Positions 1 through 13,185 are shown, numbered from the stretch's first letter. The stretch: 64,000 nucleotides of DNA from Ecdyonurus torrentis (GCA_949318235.1 OX439134.1:29706459-29770458); one strand, 5' to 3'. Numbers and translations: made by a program. Notes: generated from the letters alone by a model not told the origin.

Positions 1-643
1 TTAAGTTATTACATTTTAAAGATAACATGTAAATGAGGAATTTTAAATTTGAGCGGGAAATTTTAATCAAATAAGAAACTTTTTTACAATTAATAATAAC
101 ATTACAATTTTTTTTTGGTTAAAAAAATAATTTAAATTTGCTTGATTTTATTTGAAATTATAGTGTTTGTTTTATTAGAATTAAATCATGTACAAAAAAT
201 TATTGGGAAAATATAATTCTTCTTTTAGCGATTTCCGGTCCAAGTCGGTCCCCCACCGCCTTAAAAACAAAGTATAAATAAAATAAATTTCAGGTATAAT
301 TGTTAACTGATAACTATGCAAAAATAATTTAAGTTTCTTCAATTTCAATACTAAATAAATATCAATGCATAAAATTTTACATAATATAATGTTACCTTTC
401 AAAATGCTTCATTTATCCACTTTTTTTTTTAAACCAATCAGATGTGCGTATATCTCATTTTATCTGTGAGTAAATCACATGAAATTTCAGCTACATATAT
501 ATTATTAGGTCAGTAATATTGTGGGTATACTAAATTAACTAATTACTTTATTTTTATACAATCATTGGTTACGATAAATTAAATGTCATTAATGGAATTG
601 TGTATACTAATTGTAAAGCAGATATTATTATATCGTGCTATAC
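1..643. other. AT-rich DNA, no feature seen
   Basis: No exon, RNA gene or clear repeat was recognised. Short A and T runs only. Confidence 0.5.
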
Positions 644-981
644 TTAAAGCCATAGACCACATAAAACAATATGTGCTTTTTAATGAATAAACACGAAATG
701 GGATCTTCAAAACTGATGACAATTTTTACCAGAATGTTTATTTAGCCCGACAAGAGAGCGTGAAAATACTGTAAAGTATGCAATTTCCGTGACTATTCAT
801 GTTTCTGACGTCAGAAACATGCAAAAATTAGTAAAAAAAAAAAAGTTGTGTGGGTTGCATCAATCGAAATTTCTGATCACTGCTACGGGGGTTTTGAGAC
901 AAACTAAAGTTATTTATGTAAGTCCCATCAAGTGTTTTGTGATATAATATAAATATGTTTTCTTCTGGTCTATTCCTTTAA
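644..981. mobile_element. T1 MITE, TTAA-flanked, ~340 bp
   Basis: TTAA stands at both ends (644-647 and 978-981). Terminal inverted repeat: AAAGCCATAGACCA on the left against TGGTCTATTCCTTT on the right. The interior matches the copies at 11995, 21216, 24940, 37990 and 49423. TTAA duplication is typical of piggyBac elements; there is no coding capacity. A perfect 24-bp palindrome centred on TGACGTCA lies at 798-821. Confidence 0.85.
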
Positions 982-1700
982 ATTGTTGTACGTACATAAC
1001 AGTGTTTTTGTTATTATTAACTGGATATAACATTTTATTTTTTAACACGTAAAAGCCATGACAAAATTAATACAATATCCAACGTGAAACCTTGATATAG
1101 ATCACAGTACTACTATCGATCTCATATCATGTAATTTGTAAAGTTAGTTACACATGTAATGTTCATACATAGTGTTGTTATAATACAACCAATTAATTAT
1201 TATATAATATGTCAGGATATTATATTACTGGGCTGTGAAAATTGACCGATTCTTAGAAGAAGAAGAAAAAAAAATTTATATAACAAATTGGATTGAAAAG
1301 TAATCAATATATAACCTTACTTTAATGTAACTCAATATAATAACATATCAATTTTTATCACAATTATTTTTACGTAATACTTTTTTTTTTAATGAAATTG
1401 CACGTTTATTTGTTTAAAAATAATTATGATTTTGAAATGTATACTAGATTTCTTATTGTATTTGTTTTGTATAGATTGTTGATTTAAAATTATAGACTCA
1501 CGGTATGACATAAAACTTAAAGATTACATAATAATTTAATCCATAGATGATAATCAACGACTTTCTTCCTTGGTGTCTCAAATTGACGCTAATTTATTCT
1601 ACTTACGAATGAATGAAAAATGTTAATTATTGGGAACGTCACTCCTTTTTATTTTATATAGATTATATAAATATATATATATACACACACACATAATATT
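982..1700. other. AT-rich DNA, no gene seen
   Basis: Only AT-rich words, short A/T runs and a small TA/CA microsatellite (about 1670-1695) were seen. Confidence 0.5.
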
Positions 1701-1707
1701 ACGTAAG

Positions 1708-1895
1708 ATTTGGTGGTCCGAGCTGCACAGGTCTGGTATTAGGAGCCCAGAGGAGTGTGGTATTAAGGGTAGAGCCTGTGGTCTGGTAAGCCACAGATCA
1801 TTGTAAGCCCTCTTACTAGAAAGGATTCGTCCTGGCCTACCCCGAAAGGGACTATGGCGTCATGATATGTATGTATGTGTATGTACTATGTATAT
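1708..1895. mobile_element. GC-richer block, possible 3' end of a retroelement
   Basis: About 150 bp with GC content well above the surroundings (ggtccgagctgcacagg ... ggcctaccccgaaaggg) ends in a tatgtatgtatg-type simple tail. A GC-richer body followed by a short tandem tail is how many non-LTR retrotransposon and SINE 3' ends look. No reverse-transcriptase frame is present and I do not recognise the family, so this is a weak inference. Confidence 0.3.
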
Positions 1896-3312
1896 TACTT
1901 TGTAATGTACACTTAGTTGTAATATATTTATAAATTTATTTTTTCACAAAAAATTCAACGCTAAAATTTGCTATGTTATTCGTATGAGAAAAAAACAACA
2001 AAAAACATGCTGAGTTTAAGTGGTGTAAAATGTTATCAAAATCGAGTGTACAATTTAATTTGATAACGTTGAAACCCTTCGAAACTTTTTCATGTATTTT
2101 TAATACTTTAGTAGTGATAACAAAAAAAAAAAAAAAAAAAAAAAAAAAGATAATAATTGAGCTTAAATAATGTTTTCCCCATACTACGAAAATAGTTTTA
2201 TATTATGCAACGTATAATCTTCAACATTATTTAAAGTATTACCAATCGATTAGTTATAAGAAAAATAATCATGAATATGGTCAAATGGCAGCTCAATTAC
2301 TGCCATAATAAAATAATAATTAAAAAAATGAATCAATAAAGCTAGAAAGATGAAACTTGAAAAATTGAATATTCACAAATGAAATGCTAATGATATTAAG
2401 AATACAGTCTTTTTAGTGGCATAAATGTTACCCTTAAATAAATATTGCTCAAATAGCTATTAATTGAGAATCAATTTTTTCCATTTTAATATCCAGTGAA
2501 AATTTTCTGATATTATTAATAATTGTAATATCAGTATTGCAAGAATTGTTTTCATATTCGAATACGACTCAAAATTTCTATATTACAGAAAAATATTGAC
2601 ATGAAGTATAAAAAGGAAATAAAATATTAATAGAATATTTTGTAAGAAAGCGGAGTCACTTTTCTGATGTGGTCATGATTCGTGATAATCAAAAAAAACA
2701 ATATGGTTTTAATCACAGATAAAACTTTGGGGCTGTTATATGTTTCTCTTATCTGTTATCAAAATTAACCACAAATAATAATTAACACTTCACTTAATCA
2801 TACATATATTATCTTTTTCTTTGGCTTCTGAACGTTACATCATATTTTATAAGAAGTGAAAAATATTAATTTATATATTATGTCACTCCGTCGAAGTTCT
2901 ATAATTAATATTAATGTAACTTTATGTCATTAAGACCTGGATAAAAATTGCTTTGTCATCATAATTAGTGACGGTTGCAACGAAGTGTAGCTGCGAATTT
3001 TATGTAATTTGTTTCAACAATTATTATTTTTAAGTTTTTCTTCACATGTTTTCATCTTTTGCATAACAATTTCCATGTTGTAAATAGACCAAATTTTGTT
3101 ATGTAAAAGAAAAAAACGAAAAAAAAAAAAAAAAAAAAAAAAAACTTTATTAAATATTATGAATTTTTTATTTCAGTTGTTTACAGTTACAAAAACATTT
3201 TCAAGTTATACGTTCGTACTGTGTCTACTAATTTACTAAATAAATAAAATAAATTATGCACAATTGGAAATATAAATAAGTCGTTAGGGTTATAATTCAA
3301 TATCAATAACTT
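1896..3312. other. AT-rich DNA with two poly(A) runs
   Basis: Poly(A) at 2122-2148 and 3119-3144. Otherwise nothing recognised in either strand. Confidence 0.5.
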
Positions 3313-3472
3313 TATTGACTAATAAAGAAGTATCTGTTTTGAGGCTAACTTTAAACGATTTCGATCACATCCGTGTCCGTTTTAACGTACTTGCGCATGC
3401 GTAGTATACGTAGAAACGGAAGCGGATGGGATCAAACTCGTTTTAAAAAAGTTGCTTCTTTATTAGTCAATA
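3313..3472. mobile_element. M2 inverted-repeat element, TA-flanked, ~156 bp
   Basis: TTGACTAATAAAGAAG at the left pairs with CTTCTTTATTAGTCAA at the right, with TA on both sides. The interior carries cgcatgcgtagtatacgtag and gaaacggaagcggat, shared with the copies at 61531 and 63119 and, more weakly, 55724. TA flanks and small size fit a Tc1/mariner-type MITE. Confidence 0.8.
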
Positions 3473-3497
3473 TGTAGTTCATAACAATATGTTACTA

Positions 3498-3806
3498 TAG
3501 GGTGGTTTCATTCATGTTAAAGTCGATGTCATAAGTGAGTACTAAATAACATTGGCTATAGTATAGGAAAATGGCACATTTTGCCAGTTTAAAAATACTT
3601 CGCAATTTTTTTGAGAGCATTGATGCTGTTAACAGGTTGAATTAGTACCTCAAGTATGCAAGAAAAATAATAATGACCAAAAAATAGCCAATTTTACAAA
3701 GAAAAAAAACAAAAACTACGTTTGTCCTATGCTGAACAATGTTATTCATTGCTCAAGAAGAGCATCGAAAAGCACTCAGAATGATGTCATGCGTCACACA
3801 AACTGC
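3498..3806. mobile_element. M1 MITE, TAGGGTG end, ~310 bp
   Basis: Begins TATAGGGTGGTTTCATTCATG and shares its interior (ttgagagcattgatgctgtt, tgctgaacaatgttattcat, atgatgtcatgcg) with M1 copies at 7049, 31646 and, inverted, 8478, 19250, 38661 and 58829. The right terminus is degraded. Confidence 0.75.
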
Positions 3807-5585
3807 CTGGGACAATAAAGAATTCTTATTCTTAAATATTTTATAAAATTCAATTATACGTTATCGTTACAATAAGTGAAACATTTTATATATATAATAC
3901 CTAATCAAATTTCTTATCAGTCGATATTTTGATACAATAAATAATTTGCTAATCGTGAAAATAGATAAATATAACGGTAACTTTTATTAATTTTAGTATT
4001 TGTTTACCTTGTTATCTCTGAATAAAATAAATGGTAAGAATGAGGTTTATTAAGAAATATGATCTAATATATTGTATTACTAATTTTATTAATATATTTA
4101 CAACATGCTATTTAATTAGCTGATTGTAATTAACAATTACATTTATGTTGTTACTTTTTTTTTAATATATTAATTTAGATTTTCATTCATTACAATATAG
4201 TACAAACGGTATAATAAACAGCTTTTAAAGTTGTTGTTTTTTCGTAACTCATAATAGAGAATAGAGAAATGATTTTTTTTTTATATATTAATTATAAAAA
4301 CTCCATTGCATTGTTGTTTTTATATTATTATATTCCGAGACATTTTTTTGAAACAAAAAAACTAAAATGTTGTTCTTATCATATTGTCTTTAATTTAATT
4401 TTTTTCTTCTTTTAGTTATTATAATGTGTGCAGTGAGGATATTACTGTCGTGAAAGTTTTGTGAGAATTGTGCTAAATTTTTTTACACCACAAAAATTAG
4501 ATAAAATAAAAAAATAAAAATAAAAAAAGTTTACAGAAATCGTCCTTTCATTTTTAACTACATATATTGTTAAGTATATTTTTTCCATCGTTTTTTTGTT
4601 AAGATTTGATTGTATATAATCTTAATTAAAAGAGCATAAATATTTATATTTATGGTTACATTCTTGATTTGCTATTAAAAGATTTTTTTTTTTTTTTTTT
4701 TTTTTGCCAGAGTATGACCTAAAATTTGTACTAACATCGATCTGTAAATTTGTCATGGTTAAAAAATCAACTTTTTCTCCCCTCAAAAGATTTTCAGAGC
4801 TTCCCTTTTATACACGAACAGAAAAAAAAAATATTTGTAAAATAATTATTATCAAATCTATTCATAACAGCATAATTTATGCTATAGTGCTTAGTAACTA
4901 TGTTGTATTACATAAATTATTTCTCTAATTGAGCATCATTTATGCTATAGCTATAATGACATAAATCCATACTTCCATAATTTTTTCTTTCCGTGGAAGA
5001 AAGAGGAAAGCAGTACCAGCAATAATTTTTTTTAAGGGTTTTCAGAAATTGACCAAAATATTTAAATAAATAATATATATTATATTTAACACCCATTATG
5101 CATGGTGTTCTATTATAGCTCTTTTATAGTTATTGTATTTATGTTAGTATCTAGCTTTTATTACATGATACGTTATATAGGTCGTGATACAATATGTACT
5201 TTACGCTTAAATTTTTCAGTTGAAGTCGATAATTTTTTTCAAATAGTACGTTATTTCAAAAATAGTATAATATTTTTAAATTTTATTTATAATTTTTTTA
5301 AAACATTTTAAAAACGGTTTATAGTATTTTTGATTTAAAAGATAAGAATTTATATCTATTATTTTAAATGCTAAACGTAAAAAAACACAATTATTATTCC
5401 ATTAAAAAAAAATCATGTCACAATAATATCTATTTTTACTTTATACTAGGTACACGTGCATGTAATAACATTTTTTTTTTATTAAGGTGTCAAACATTTG
5501 TCAGTCCTGTATCAACATTTTGTTGCGCATTTTCTAAAGATTTAGTATCGATTAACAATTTTGTCTTTTTATTATTATTGTTTTA
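3807..5585. other. AT-rich DNA with an old C1 relic
   Basis: Poly(T) at about 4682-4705. A worn C1-type relic with repeated 'gcataatttatgctata' words lies at about 4820-4965. The predicted short frames here are AT-rich open stretches with no protein similarity that I recognise. Confidence 0.4.
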
Positions 5586-5800
5586 TTAAAGGCCTAGACA
5601 ACATTCAAAACAACTTTGTCTGATGGAAGATTATATCTCCACCTGAAAATCAACATTGGTTTGGCCGGACTTATTGATTTCTAATTTATTTTTTTAATTA
5701 TTTGTAAGTGAACGTTATGGAGACACCTATGTAAATGACGTCTCGTCTCACGGGTCTTTCATTGGCTGCCACACAAATTACCGCGAATAAAAAAAAAATA
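5586..5800. mobile_element. T5 element, left half only
   Basis: Starts at TTAA and carries AAAGGCCTAGACAACATT and ttggccggacttattgattt, matching the left half of the T5 copies at 47577 and 55933. The right half is missing. Confidence 0.55.
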
Positions 5801-6180
5801 AAAAAAAAAGCGCTAATTATACTACCTTGATTTCAGCGATTTCAGTAACATTTATTCATTACATTGTGTATTCAAAGTACAGCTATTCAAAGTAATAACA
5901 TTCAAGAACGACGCGTCTAAAAATGCATTTGTTCCAAGATCCCCCTCATTATGTAACGAGCTACATATTGATATAATGAATGTTTCATATAATTGTATAA
6001 AAAAACTAATCTAGAATGTAAGTTTATTTTATCCTTTTTTTTTTTTTTTAATTTTAATTTTTCAATTTACTATAACCTATATGCGTATTTTATTTGTTTC
6101 TGCTATATGTCCTTAATATTATGTCACTTGTACTGTGTGTACCACCAATGTATTGGGCAAGTAACATTGCCTGGTTTTGG
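5801..6180. other. AT-rich DNA, no gene seen
   Basis: Poly(T) at about 6034-6049 and AT-rich words only. Nothing recognised. Confidence 0.45.
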
Positions 6181-6514
6181 TTAAAGGCATAGAAAACATT
6201 GAAACAACAAGTTCTAAATACAAAATGGGATCTACAAAACTGATAATAATTTTTACCGGAATGTTAATGTAGCCCCACAAAAGAGCTTGAAAAAAATGTA
6301 AAGTATGCAATTTGCGTGAATTTTCCTGTTTATGACGTCATTAACAGGCAAAAATTAGTATGAAAATGTTGTGCAGGTTGCATAAATCAAAATTTTCTGA
6401 TCACTGCTACGGCGCTACAGTTGGGTTTTGAGACCAACTAACGTTATTTATGTAAGTCCCATCAAGTGTTTTGTGATATAAATGCTTGTGTTTTCATGTT
6501 TTCTATGCCTTTAA
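6181..6514. mobile_element. T1 MITE, variant ends
   Basis: TTAA at both ends. The termini are AAAGGCATAGAAAACAT and ATGTTTTCTATGCCTTT, a perfect inverted repeat that differs from the usual T1 ends, but the interior (agtgttttgtgatataaatg, tgatcactgctacggcgcta) is T1. It may be a sub-family that exchanged termini. Confidence 0.75.
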
Positions 6515-7048
6515 CAATAAACTAAACTAAACTTTTTTTTTTTTTTTTTTTTTAACATTACATAACAGCTATAATACTGTGCAGTATATAATTATTTGTG
6601 TAATTCCAATTTATCAACATCTGAATATAATGCTATATTTAGTTGAGCAGAAATTACGCATTATCACTTTTTTTTTTTATATAAATATATAGTTATAACT
6701 ATTTTAACGTATTGATATTACAATAATAATTAAATCGTATATATATATAATAAATTATTTGATTACACGGTTAATATATTCGATTATTAAATAATGGGCG
6801 ATAATATCGCTAATATCGCTATTCATATAACTTCCCATACATGCATCAAGTTCCATGAATCGAAATGAGATAAAAGTTAATTTAATGCTATATGAAGGTA
6901 GTATAATATAAAACTACGTACCGTATAAAATACTCACGCAATGCTTCCCTATATCGCCTGCTTGCCTGCCTGCCTGCCTGCACCAATGTACTTTTTAATT
7001 CCATTTCCCTTTAGATTAAATAATAATAATACATGCTACTATTGATAA
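6515..7048. other. AT-rich DNA, TGCC microsatellite
   Basis: Poly(T) at about 6532-6553 and a short (TGCC)n run at about 6958-6980. No gene seen. Confidence 0.5.
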
Positions 7049-7350
7049 TAGGGTCTATGCATTCACGTTAAAGTCAACACCATGTTGGATGACTCAATAT
7101 CATGGGTTGCATAGGAAAATAAACTCATTTTGTCAGTTTAAAAATACTATAAAGCAATGTTATTGAGAGCATTGATGTTTTTAATAGGTTGAATTAGTGC
7201 AAGAGAAATAATAATAATATCAAAATTAACTGAGTTTTCAAAAAAAAAAAAAAAGTTTGTCTTATGCTGAGCAATGTTATTATTCATTGCTCCAGTGTGG
7301 CATCCAAGCGCATTAAATATGACGTCATGCGGATAAACGTATAGGATGTA
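7049..7350. mobile_element. M1 MITE
   Basis: TAGGGTCTATGCATTCACG start, M1 interior (tgagagcattgatg, gctgagcaatgttatt) and atgacgtcatgcgg near the far end. Confidence 0.7.
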
Positions 7351-7958
7351 GGGTTTTACGTTGCATAGTAAAGTATTATGATCAATATATTATGTGAAAA
7401 GAACTAAATTTGCATAGAAAATATTAATATAGGTTAATGTCTTATTTAACCTCTCTCTTCTCTATACCGTTTTGTAATATCCAATTTCAAAAATGAGAAG
7501 AAAAAAGTACGTTTCTTTAATTGTCCTTAACGTTACAGTACAAAGATTTGAAAACAAAAAGTGGATTGTCATTTTTTTTTAAGTTCTTTATTTGAGATAC
7601 TAAAATAGAAATAGATTAAAGTCAAGATATAGAGAGGATTGATTATATTCTTATCACAACATCACCTTGTTTTGAGATTTTTGTTTGTAATTCCTTGATT
7701 TTGCAATCAAACTTTTTCAGTCTTTGAGCACTATAGTACGAGAAAAGTAATTTTAAAACAAAGTTTTGTAAATAAGATTCATTACAATTGAAATGTAACT
7801 TTGCTGTAAGGTTGATGTTGAATAAAATAATTATATTTCAGAGTTTGAAGTTTGAACTCAACATCCTATATAGGATAGGGTGTTTGCATTTTTGCATGAT
7901 GTTACAAACTATCGCGATGTTTGAGTAATAGGACCTACGTCATTTTTTTTTTTTTTTA
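7351..7958. other. AT-rich DNA, no gene seen
   Basis: No exon or repeat recognised apart from short T runs. Confidence 0.45.
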
Positions 7959-8296
7959 TTAAGGGAGTAGGGTACTGACCTTATATCCCAAAAACTAGCA
8001 GTGTTTCGGGTCTAAATTTGGTGTCATTGTGAAGCTAAGGGTCACACCTAGCCGTGATAAAAATTTCATGATATTTGACCGTCCCGAAAAAAAGAAAAAA
8101 ATTATTGAAATTAACATTGGGCCTAATGGGCTTAAAATTTCAAAAAATCATATAAAATTAATTTGCACGGTAACCCTCCAAAATTAAAATATATTTGAAA
8201 TTGTCTCAAGCTGAAGTATCATTGTGCAAAATTTCAGATTTTTTTGACGAGAAAAGTTTGAGTCTAATGGCCGACGTCGGTACCCTACTCCCTTAA
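7959..8296. mobile_element. T4 MITE, TTAA-flanked, 338 bp
   Basis: Terminal inverted repeat AAGGGAGTAGGGTACTGAC / GTCGGTACCCTACTCCCTT, flanked by TTAA. It is nearly identical along its length to 18868-19208, including the odd poly-purine stretch gaaaaaaagaaaaaa and cattgggcc.tatgggctt. No coding capacity. Confidence 0.85.
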
Positions 8297-8477
8297 GGAA
8301 ATTTATTTGTTTTATACTGTATACAATTTTATTATTTTTCCCTACATTTGAAGCAGCTCGTTTCTAACCTATATACATACAACAACAACAAATTTAATAG
8401 TTAATATTATAATAATCTTTATACTTATCTTTCCTTTACTTAATATTATTTTCTACATAGGTTGTATGTGTATCATG

Positions 8478-8778
8478 GTATGCGCATGGCATGACGTCAT
8501 ACTGAATGCGCTTTGACACCATACTGAAGCAATGAATAACATTACCCAGAATATAGAACAAACGTGATTTGTGGCTATTTTCTTTACAAAAAAAAAAAGC
8601 TTATTATTATTTTTATTTTTCTCGTTAACTTGAAAACCTAATTCAACCTGTTAACGGCATCAGTGCACTAAAAAATATTGTTAATAATTTTTAAATTCCT
8701 AAAAGATGTCATTTCCAATACCTACCCACCCATGTTATTTATTGTTCATATGACTTTTTATAAATGCCAACCACCCTA
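8478..8778. mobile_element. M1 MITE, inverted orientation
   Basis: atgacgtcatactgaatgcg at the left and ccaaccaccctata at the right end; the interior is the reverse complement of the 3498 copy. Confidence 0.75.
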
Positions 8779-9366
8779 TACTCAAATATGGCGTCGAAGC
8801 GCAATCTCAAATCAATGATTATTGTCATGCCACTATTGTGTGCTATATTTAAAATATACATAATTTTTTCAAATTTAACCTAAATATAAAAAAAAACTAC
8901 AGACACAATTATTATAATGTTTATAGTTGCGTGCGCGATTCATATATCAATATTTTATTTTTATTTACATACAAATCTATTCATGCATATGATTATAATC
9001 TAAAACCACAATTTATGTTGAGTATAAGAGTAGATCAAAATATATTATAACGTTATTATAACTCAATTTAACAGTACTATATACGTTATATACTGCATTA
9101 TATAGCAAACTTTTTTATATTATAGTTATAGAGATGTGTATATAATTGAGCATTATGATTGTATGCGCCGAGTAAGAGAATTATGTAAAATTATTACTTG
9201 TGCGAGGAGAGAAAGGCAGACAAAATTACGTAAATTAACCACGAAATCTGAATAATGTATAGTTATATATATGCTTGGTTAATACTTATTTCAATGAAAT
9301 TTTCTTGCTATATTATATATATATATATAATATTGCTATATATATATATTTTATATATATTATATA

Positions 9367-9423
<57 letters not shown>

Positions 9424-10000
9424 GTTAATGTAATGTGTTTTAGGTTAATATTTTAATTATTGATATCAATAACAAATAAATGGATATATGCTTTTAATTT
9501 ATTCATTAAAGATTTATAAATATATAAAGATAATATAGTGTTATAATATGAGATGAGCTATACGACTGACGTCATCAGATACCAGTTTCGTATTGTTTAT
9601 GAAATCAGTTTTATATTAAGAAGAGAGGTCAGAGGTCCAGATATCAACAGGCCCGTCTGTTTGCCGTCATTTTATTATTATTATTATTATTATTTATGCT
9701 AATTGTTTCATCTACAAATTTCAGGATAGGTCGCATTACCTCATTACATTTAAAATAGCATATTTTTCTTGCTGTTGTTAAAATAATCACGTTTTTATTT
9801 TTTATTTCCCCATTTCGAACTCACATAGCTCAAAATTTTGGCTGGTAACACCCAAATATTGTATAGGTATTTGAGTTAATTTGAAATTTGAACTCTAAAA
9901 TAACCCTGGGGGAGAGAGGGGGGGGGCAGTTCCACTTTTTGATTAGTTGATTGCCATTACTAACCTCTTTTCTTCCTTTCAATAAATAAATAATAATATT

Positions 10001-10032
<32 letters not shown>

Positions 10033-10791
10033 TTTGATTACTTTTATGAACACAATAGGTACAAAAGATTATTTTAAACCTCAACAAGTGAAGGTACAAT
10101 AAATAATTTATAGGCAGATCTTACATGACTTTTTGACACGCGAAGATTAATACAAGTTTATTTAAAATTGAAACTTATATTATTAATTTTTATTACTTCT
10201 ATCTGTATTGTGTATTCATATATATGTAAAATTACCGCCTCGTTGAATATAAATATAATAAATTTGAATATGAAAAATGGGCATCATTTACTTGCTAAAA
10301 AAAGAAAGTGAATAACAATTTTTAATAGTTTCCATTTGATACATTACATATTATTATTATGTTCTTTGATATTTTTGAATACATTTGTTTTCATCATTAC
10401 TGTCTATGATTGTATAAACGTATAACCCTGAAAATACAACTTGCTAATATAGTTCACCCTTATTTCTGTGGCATACTTTTATATAGAAGTATTATCTGTG
10501 CGATAATATAAGCTTTAAAATGATATCAAATTTGTTAAAATTTGAAAAGGAAGTGAAAATATGAAGAAGTATGATACATATTTGATACATCCCCTGTATG
10601 GAAATACTGATAACATTAATGTTAAAACATTGAAGCTTGTTTCAAACCTCTTCAATATCATATTATGAATACTCTAGTTTCGTAGATTGAAAAAATCATT
10701 TGTACATTATAGTGCTATATTTTTTTTCTTTACATCAAAATATTCAACAACAGAAGTACACTTCCCAATACAATATAAAAATAACAATTTA
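8779..10791. other. AT-rich DNA with TA/CA and GA microsatellites
   Basis: (TA)n and (CA)n at 9313-9423, (ATT)n at about 9669-9692 and (GA)n at 10008-10031. A TGACGTCA octamer occurs at about 9567, outside any element I could define. No gene recognised. Confidence 0.5.
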
Positions 10792-11352
10792 TTAAGGCGG
10801 GAAATCAGTTACTGCACGGAAACAATAAATTACGTAATTTATGCTGCATTTATGTCATTATAGCATAAATAATACTAAACGAGAACAATATAAATAATTA
10901 TGCTATCCATCATAACATTTATGCCGTGTATCTTAGTAATTATGCAGTATGGCATAAATTATGCTGTATTGAACAAATTGTGCTAAAAATGAGCTAGCAT
11001 AATTATTACGTAGTTATTTTTATCCGTGTGCGGGATTTGACTAAAAATTTGTAAAGAAAAAAAAATCTAAAATATTGCACAGAGGTAAAGAATAGGGCAT
11101 ATTTTCAAAAGTTTAAAAAAAAAATGGTGTGACACCATGCTAGATTTTAAATTATGATTTTTTTTTTTTTTAAGTTTTATAGTCCCATAAGAGTCTATGC
11201 TAATTTCAATAAATATTTTTTCTTATGGTCACGGGTTCTGAAAATAGTATCATATAGGTAGCTGTTACCTGTTAACTTTCAAATGTCATCATAAAATTTG
11301 GAAGTTATCTTTTTAGATTTTGAGATACAAGACATCTGAATACAACCCTTAA
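10792..11352. mobile_element. T7 element interrupted by a C1 insertion
   Basis: TTAAGGCGGGAAATCAG at the left and gaatacaacccttaa at the right. The interior (ccatgctagattttaaatta, tggtcacgggttctgaaaat) matches 59333-59600 and 62395-62606. C1 sits inside it at 10815-11028. Confidence 0.7.
10815..11028. mobile_element. C1 MITE, CACGG ends, 214 bp, TG target duplication
   Basis: Begins CACGGAAAC and ends ATCCGTG, flanked by TG on both sides (10813-10814 and 11029-11030). The related locus at 59351-59360 lacks the insertion and has a single TG, which fixes both ends and the 2-bp duplication. The interior consists of repeated 'gcataaat/atttatgc' words. CAC-type ends with a short duplication recall CACTA (EnSpm) elements; that assignment is an inference. 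Confidence 0.88.
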
Positions 11353-11994
11353 AAAACATACATAGCTCAACGTAGGTAATTTTATGTTCTTGGCCCATAA
11401 TAATTATGATCATGCTGTAATACCACTGATTGTAACTCAAATAAATAAATAAATAACAATTCAATATCAGTAATCAATATCATTATACAATAAGCAAAGA
11501 ATAATACTCAAACATAAGAGTAAGTAGTAGTAAGGATTACTTTTAAATTGGTCATTAGATACCTTGTGAGTATTTCCTTGAAAATATTTTGTGAGTTGTA
11601 TCACCTCGCTCGCTCGCTTGCTGTTAATGGAGTATTGTTTATAAGATTAGTCGTGAGAATGAGTACTATACAGATAACAATCTTAGTTAGGAAGGACGTT
11701 ATAGCACAAATATTTCCCGGCTGTACAATAAAATGCAATGGACACATATACAAAAGTTTAAAAACCTAAATACATTCGTTACTGCATTTTTTTTTTTTCT
11801 TTTCATATTGTTCTAAATTTTCTATTATAGAGTTTATATTTCTCAATTTTTCTCACATGCACCAAAAATGCAATCTTATAAAAAACTTAAATTTATATAT
11901 TTCAAAATGTAGGGCAGTGGTTTATGAATTAAATTTTTAAAATAAAATGCTGTTATGATATTTCTCTAAATTTAAAAAAATCGATTATTTTCCG

Positions 11995-12327
11995 TTAAAG
12001 AAAGAGACCAGAGAAAAACGTAAGCATTTATATCACAAAACACTTGATGGGATTTATTAGTTTGTCTCAAAACCCAACAGTAGCCCCGTAGCAGTGATCA
12101 GAATATTCGATTTATGCAACCTGCACAACATTTTCATACTAATTTTTGCATGTTTCTGAAGTCATAAACATGAATTTTCACGCAAATTGCATACTTTACA
12201 GTTTTTTCATGCTCTCTCGTGGGGCTACATTAACATTCTGGTAAAAATTGTCATCAGTTTTGAGGATCCCATTTCGTGTTCATTCATTAAAAAGCACAAT
12301 GTTGTTTTATGTGGTCTATTCCTTTAA
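11995..12327. mobile_element. T1 MITE, inverted relative to 644
   Basis: TTAA at both ends, AAAGAAAGAGACCAGAG start and TGGTCTATTCCTTT end. The interior is the reverse complement of the copy at 644. Confidence 0.85.
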
Positions 12328-13185
12328 TGTATAGAGAATTTAATCAAATTTAGTATTTTTAATTACACACGTAAAATAACACATTTTATTATATTTTATT
12401 TATTTATAAATAATTTTTGTCTTATATTTCAATTTGTTAGAAAATTATTTCATCTTGAAAATAAAATTATTGTATACAGTTACACCTTGTATATAAAATA
12501 ATAATAGATGCATTCCTTCGCATATACATACCTTATTTTTCAAAACAAATGATATACAATAATAATTTACGTATTCCAAGTATTCTACAACTTTATATAA
12601 AACCTCGATCACGATTTTAAGTCGTGAATTTAGAGAAGTAATATTTTTATGGTATGATACGTACAGTACGCATATACACGAAGAAAATATTATTATGGTT
12701 GGTTGCATCATCATTACCGTGGTTTTGCTTCTCTAGCCTCAACTACATAACTTCCTATTTTATTGTATTTTGTAAACTCTAATGTTTATATATACCGACG
12801 GCCGGATGTAGTGGGGTAATATCACGAAACTTCAAAACTCTCGCTTTTATTCAATTTTTATTTTAATTGTTTTCTATATAAAATATTATTATAACTAGAT
12901 TAGATATTATATAGTTTATCGCACCTTTATATTTAATTATATAGGTTTTTATAATTTCAACTTTCATTTTGTTATGATAAGTGGTTTATTTCGTGTTTTA
13001 TAATCACAATTTTATTCATCTTTTCACGATTTTAGTTATAGACTTAATTAGTAACTTCTTCTTTTCGATATAAAAAATATATTTGTTGTAATTGTTCCAG
13101 TTTTGAAGTAATTGTTGATTGATATGATAAGTTAATTGTAACTCATTTTAATTTAATGCTCTTCATAAAACTTAATGCAATTCTA
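12328..13185. other. AT-rich DNA, no gene seen
   Basis: Nothing recognised in either strand. A short GC-containing patch (gacggccggatg, about 12797) stands alone. Confidence 0.45.
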
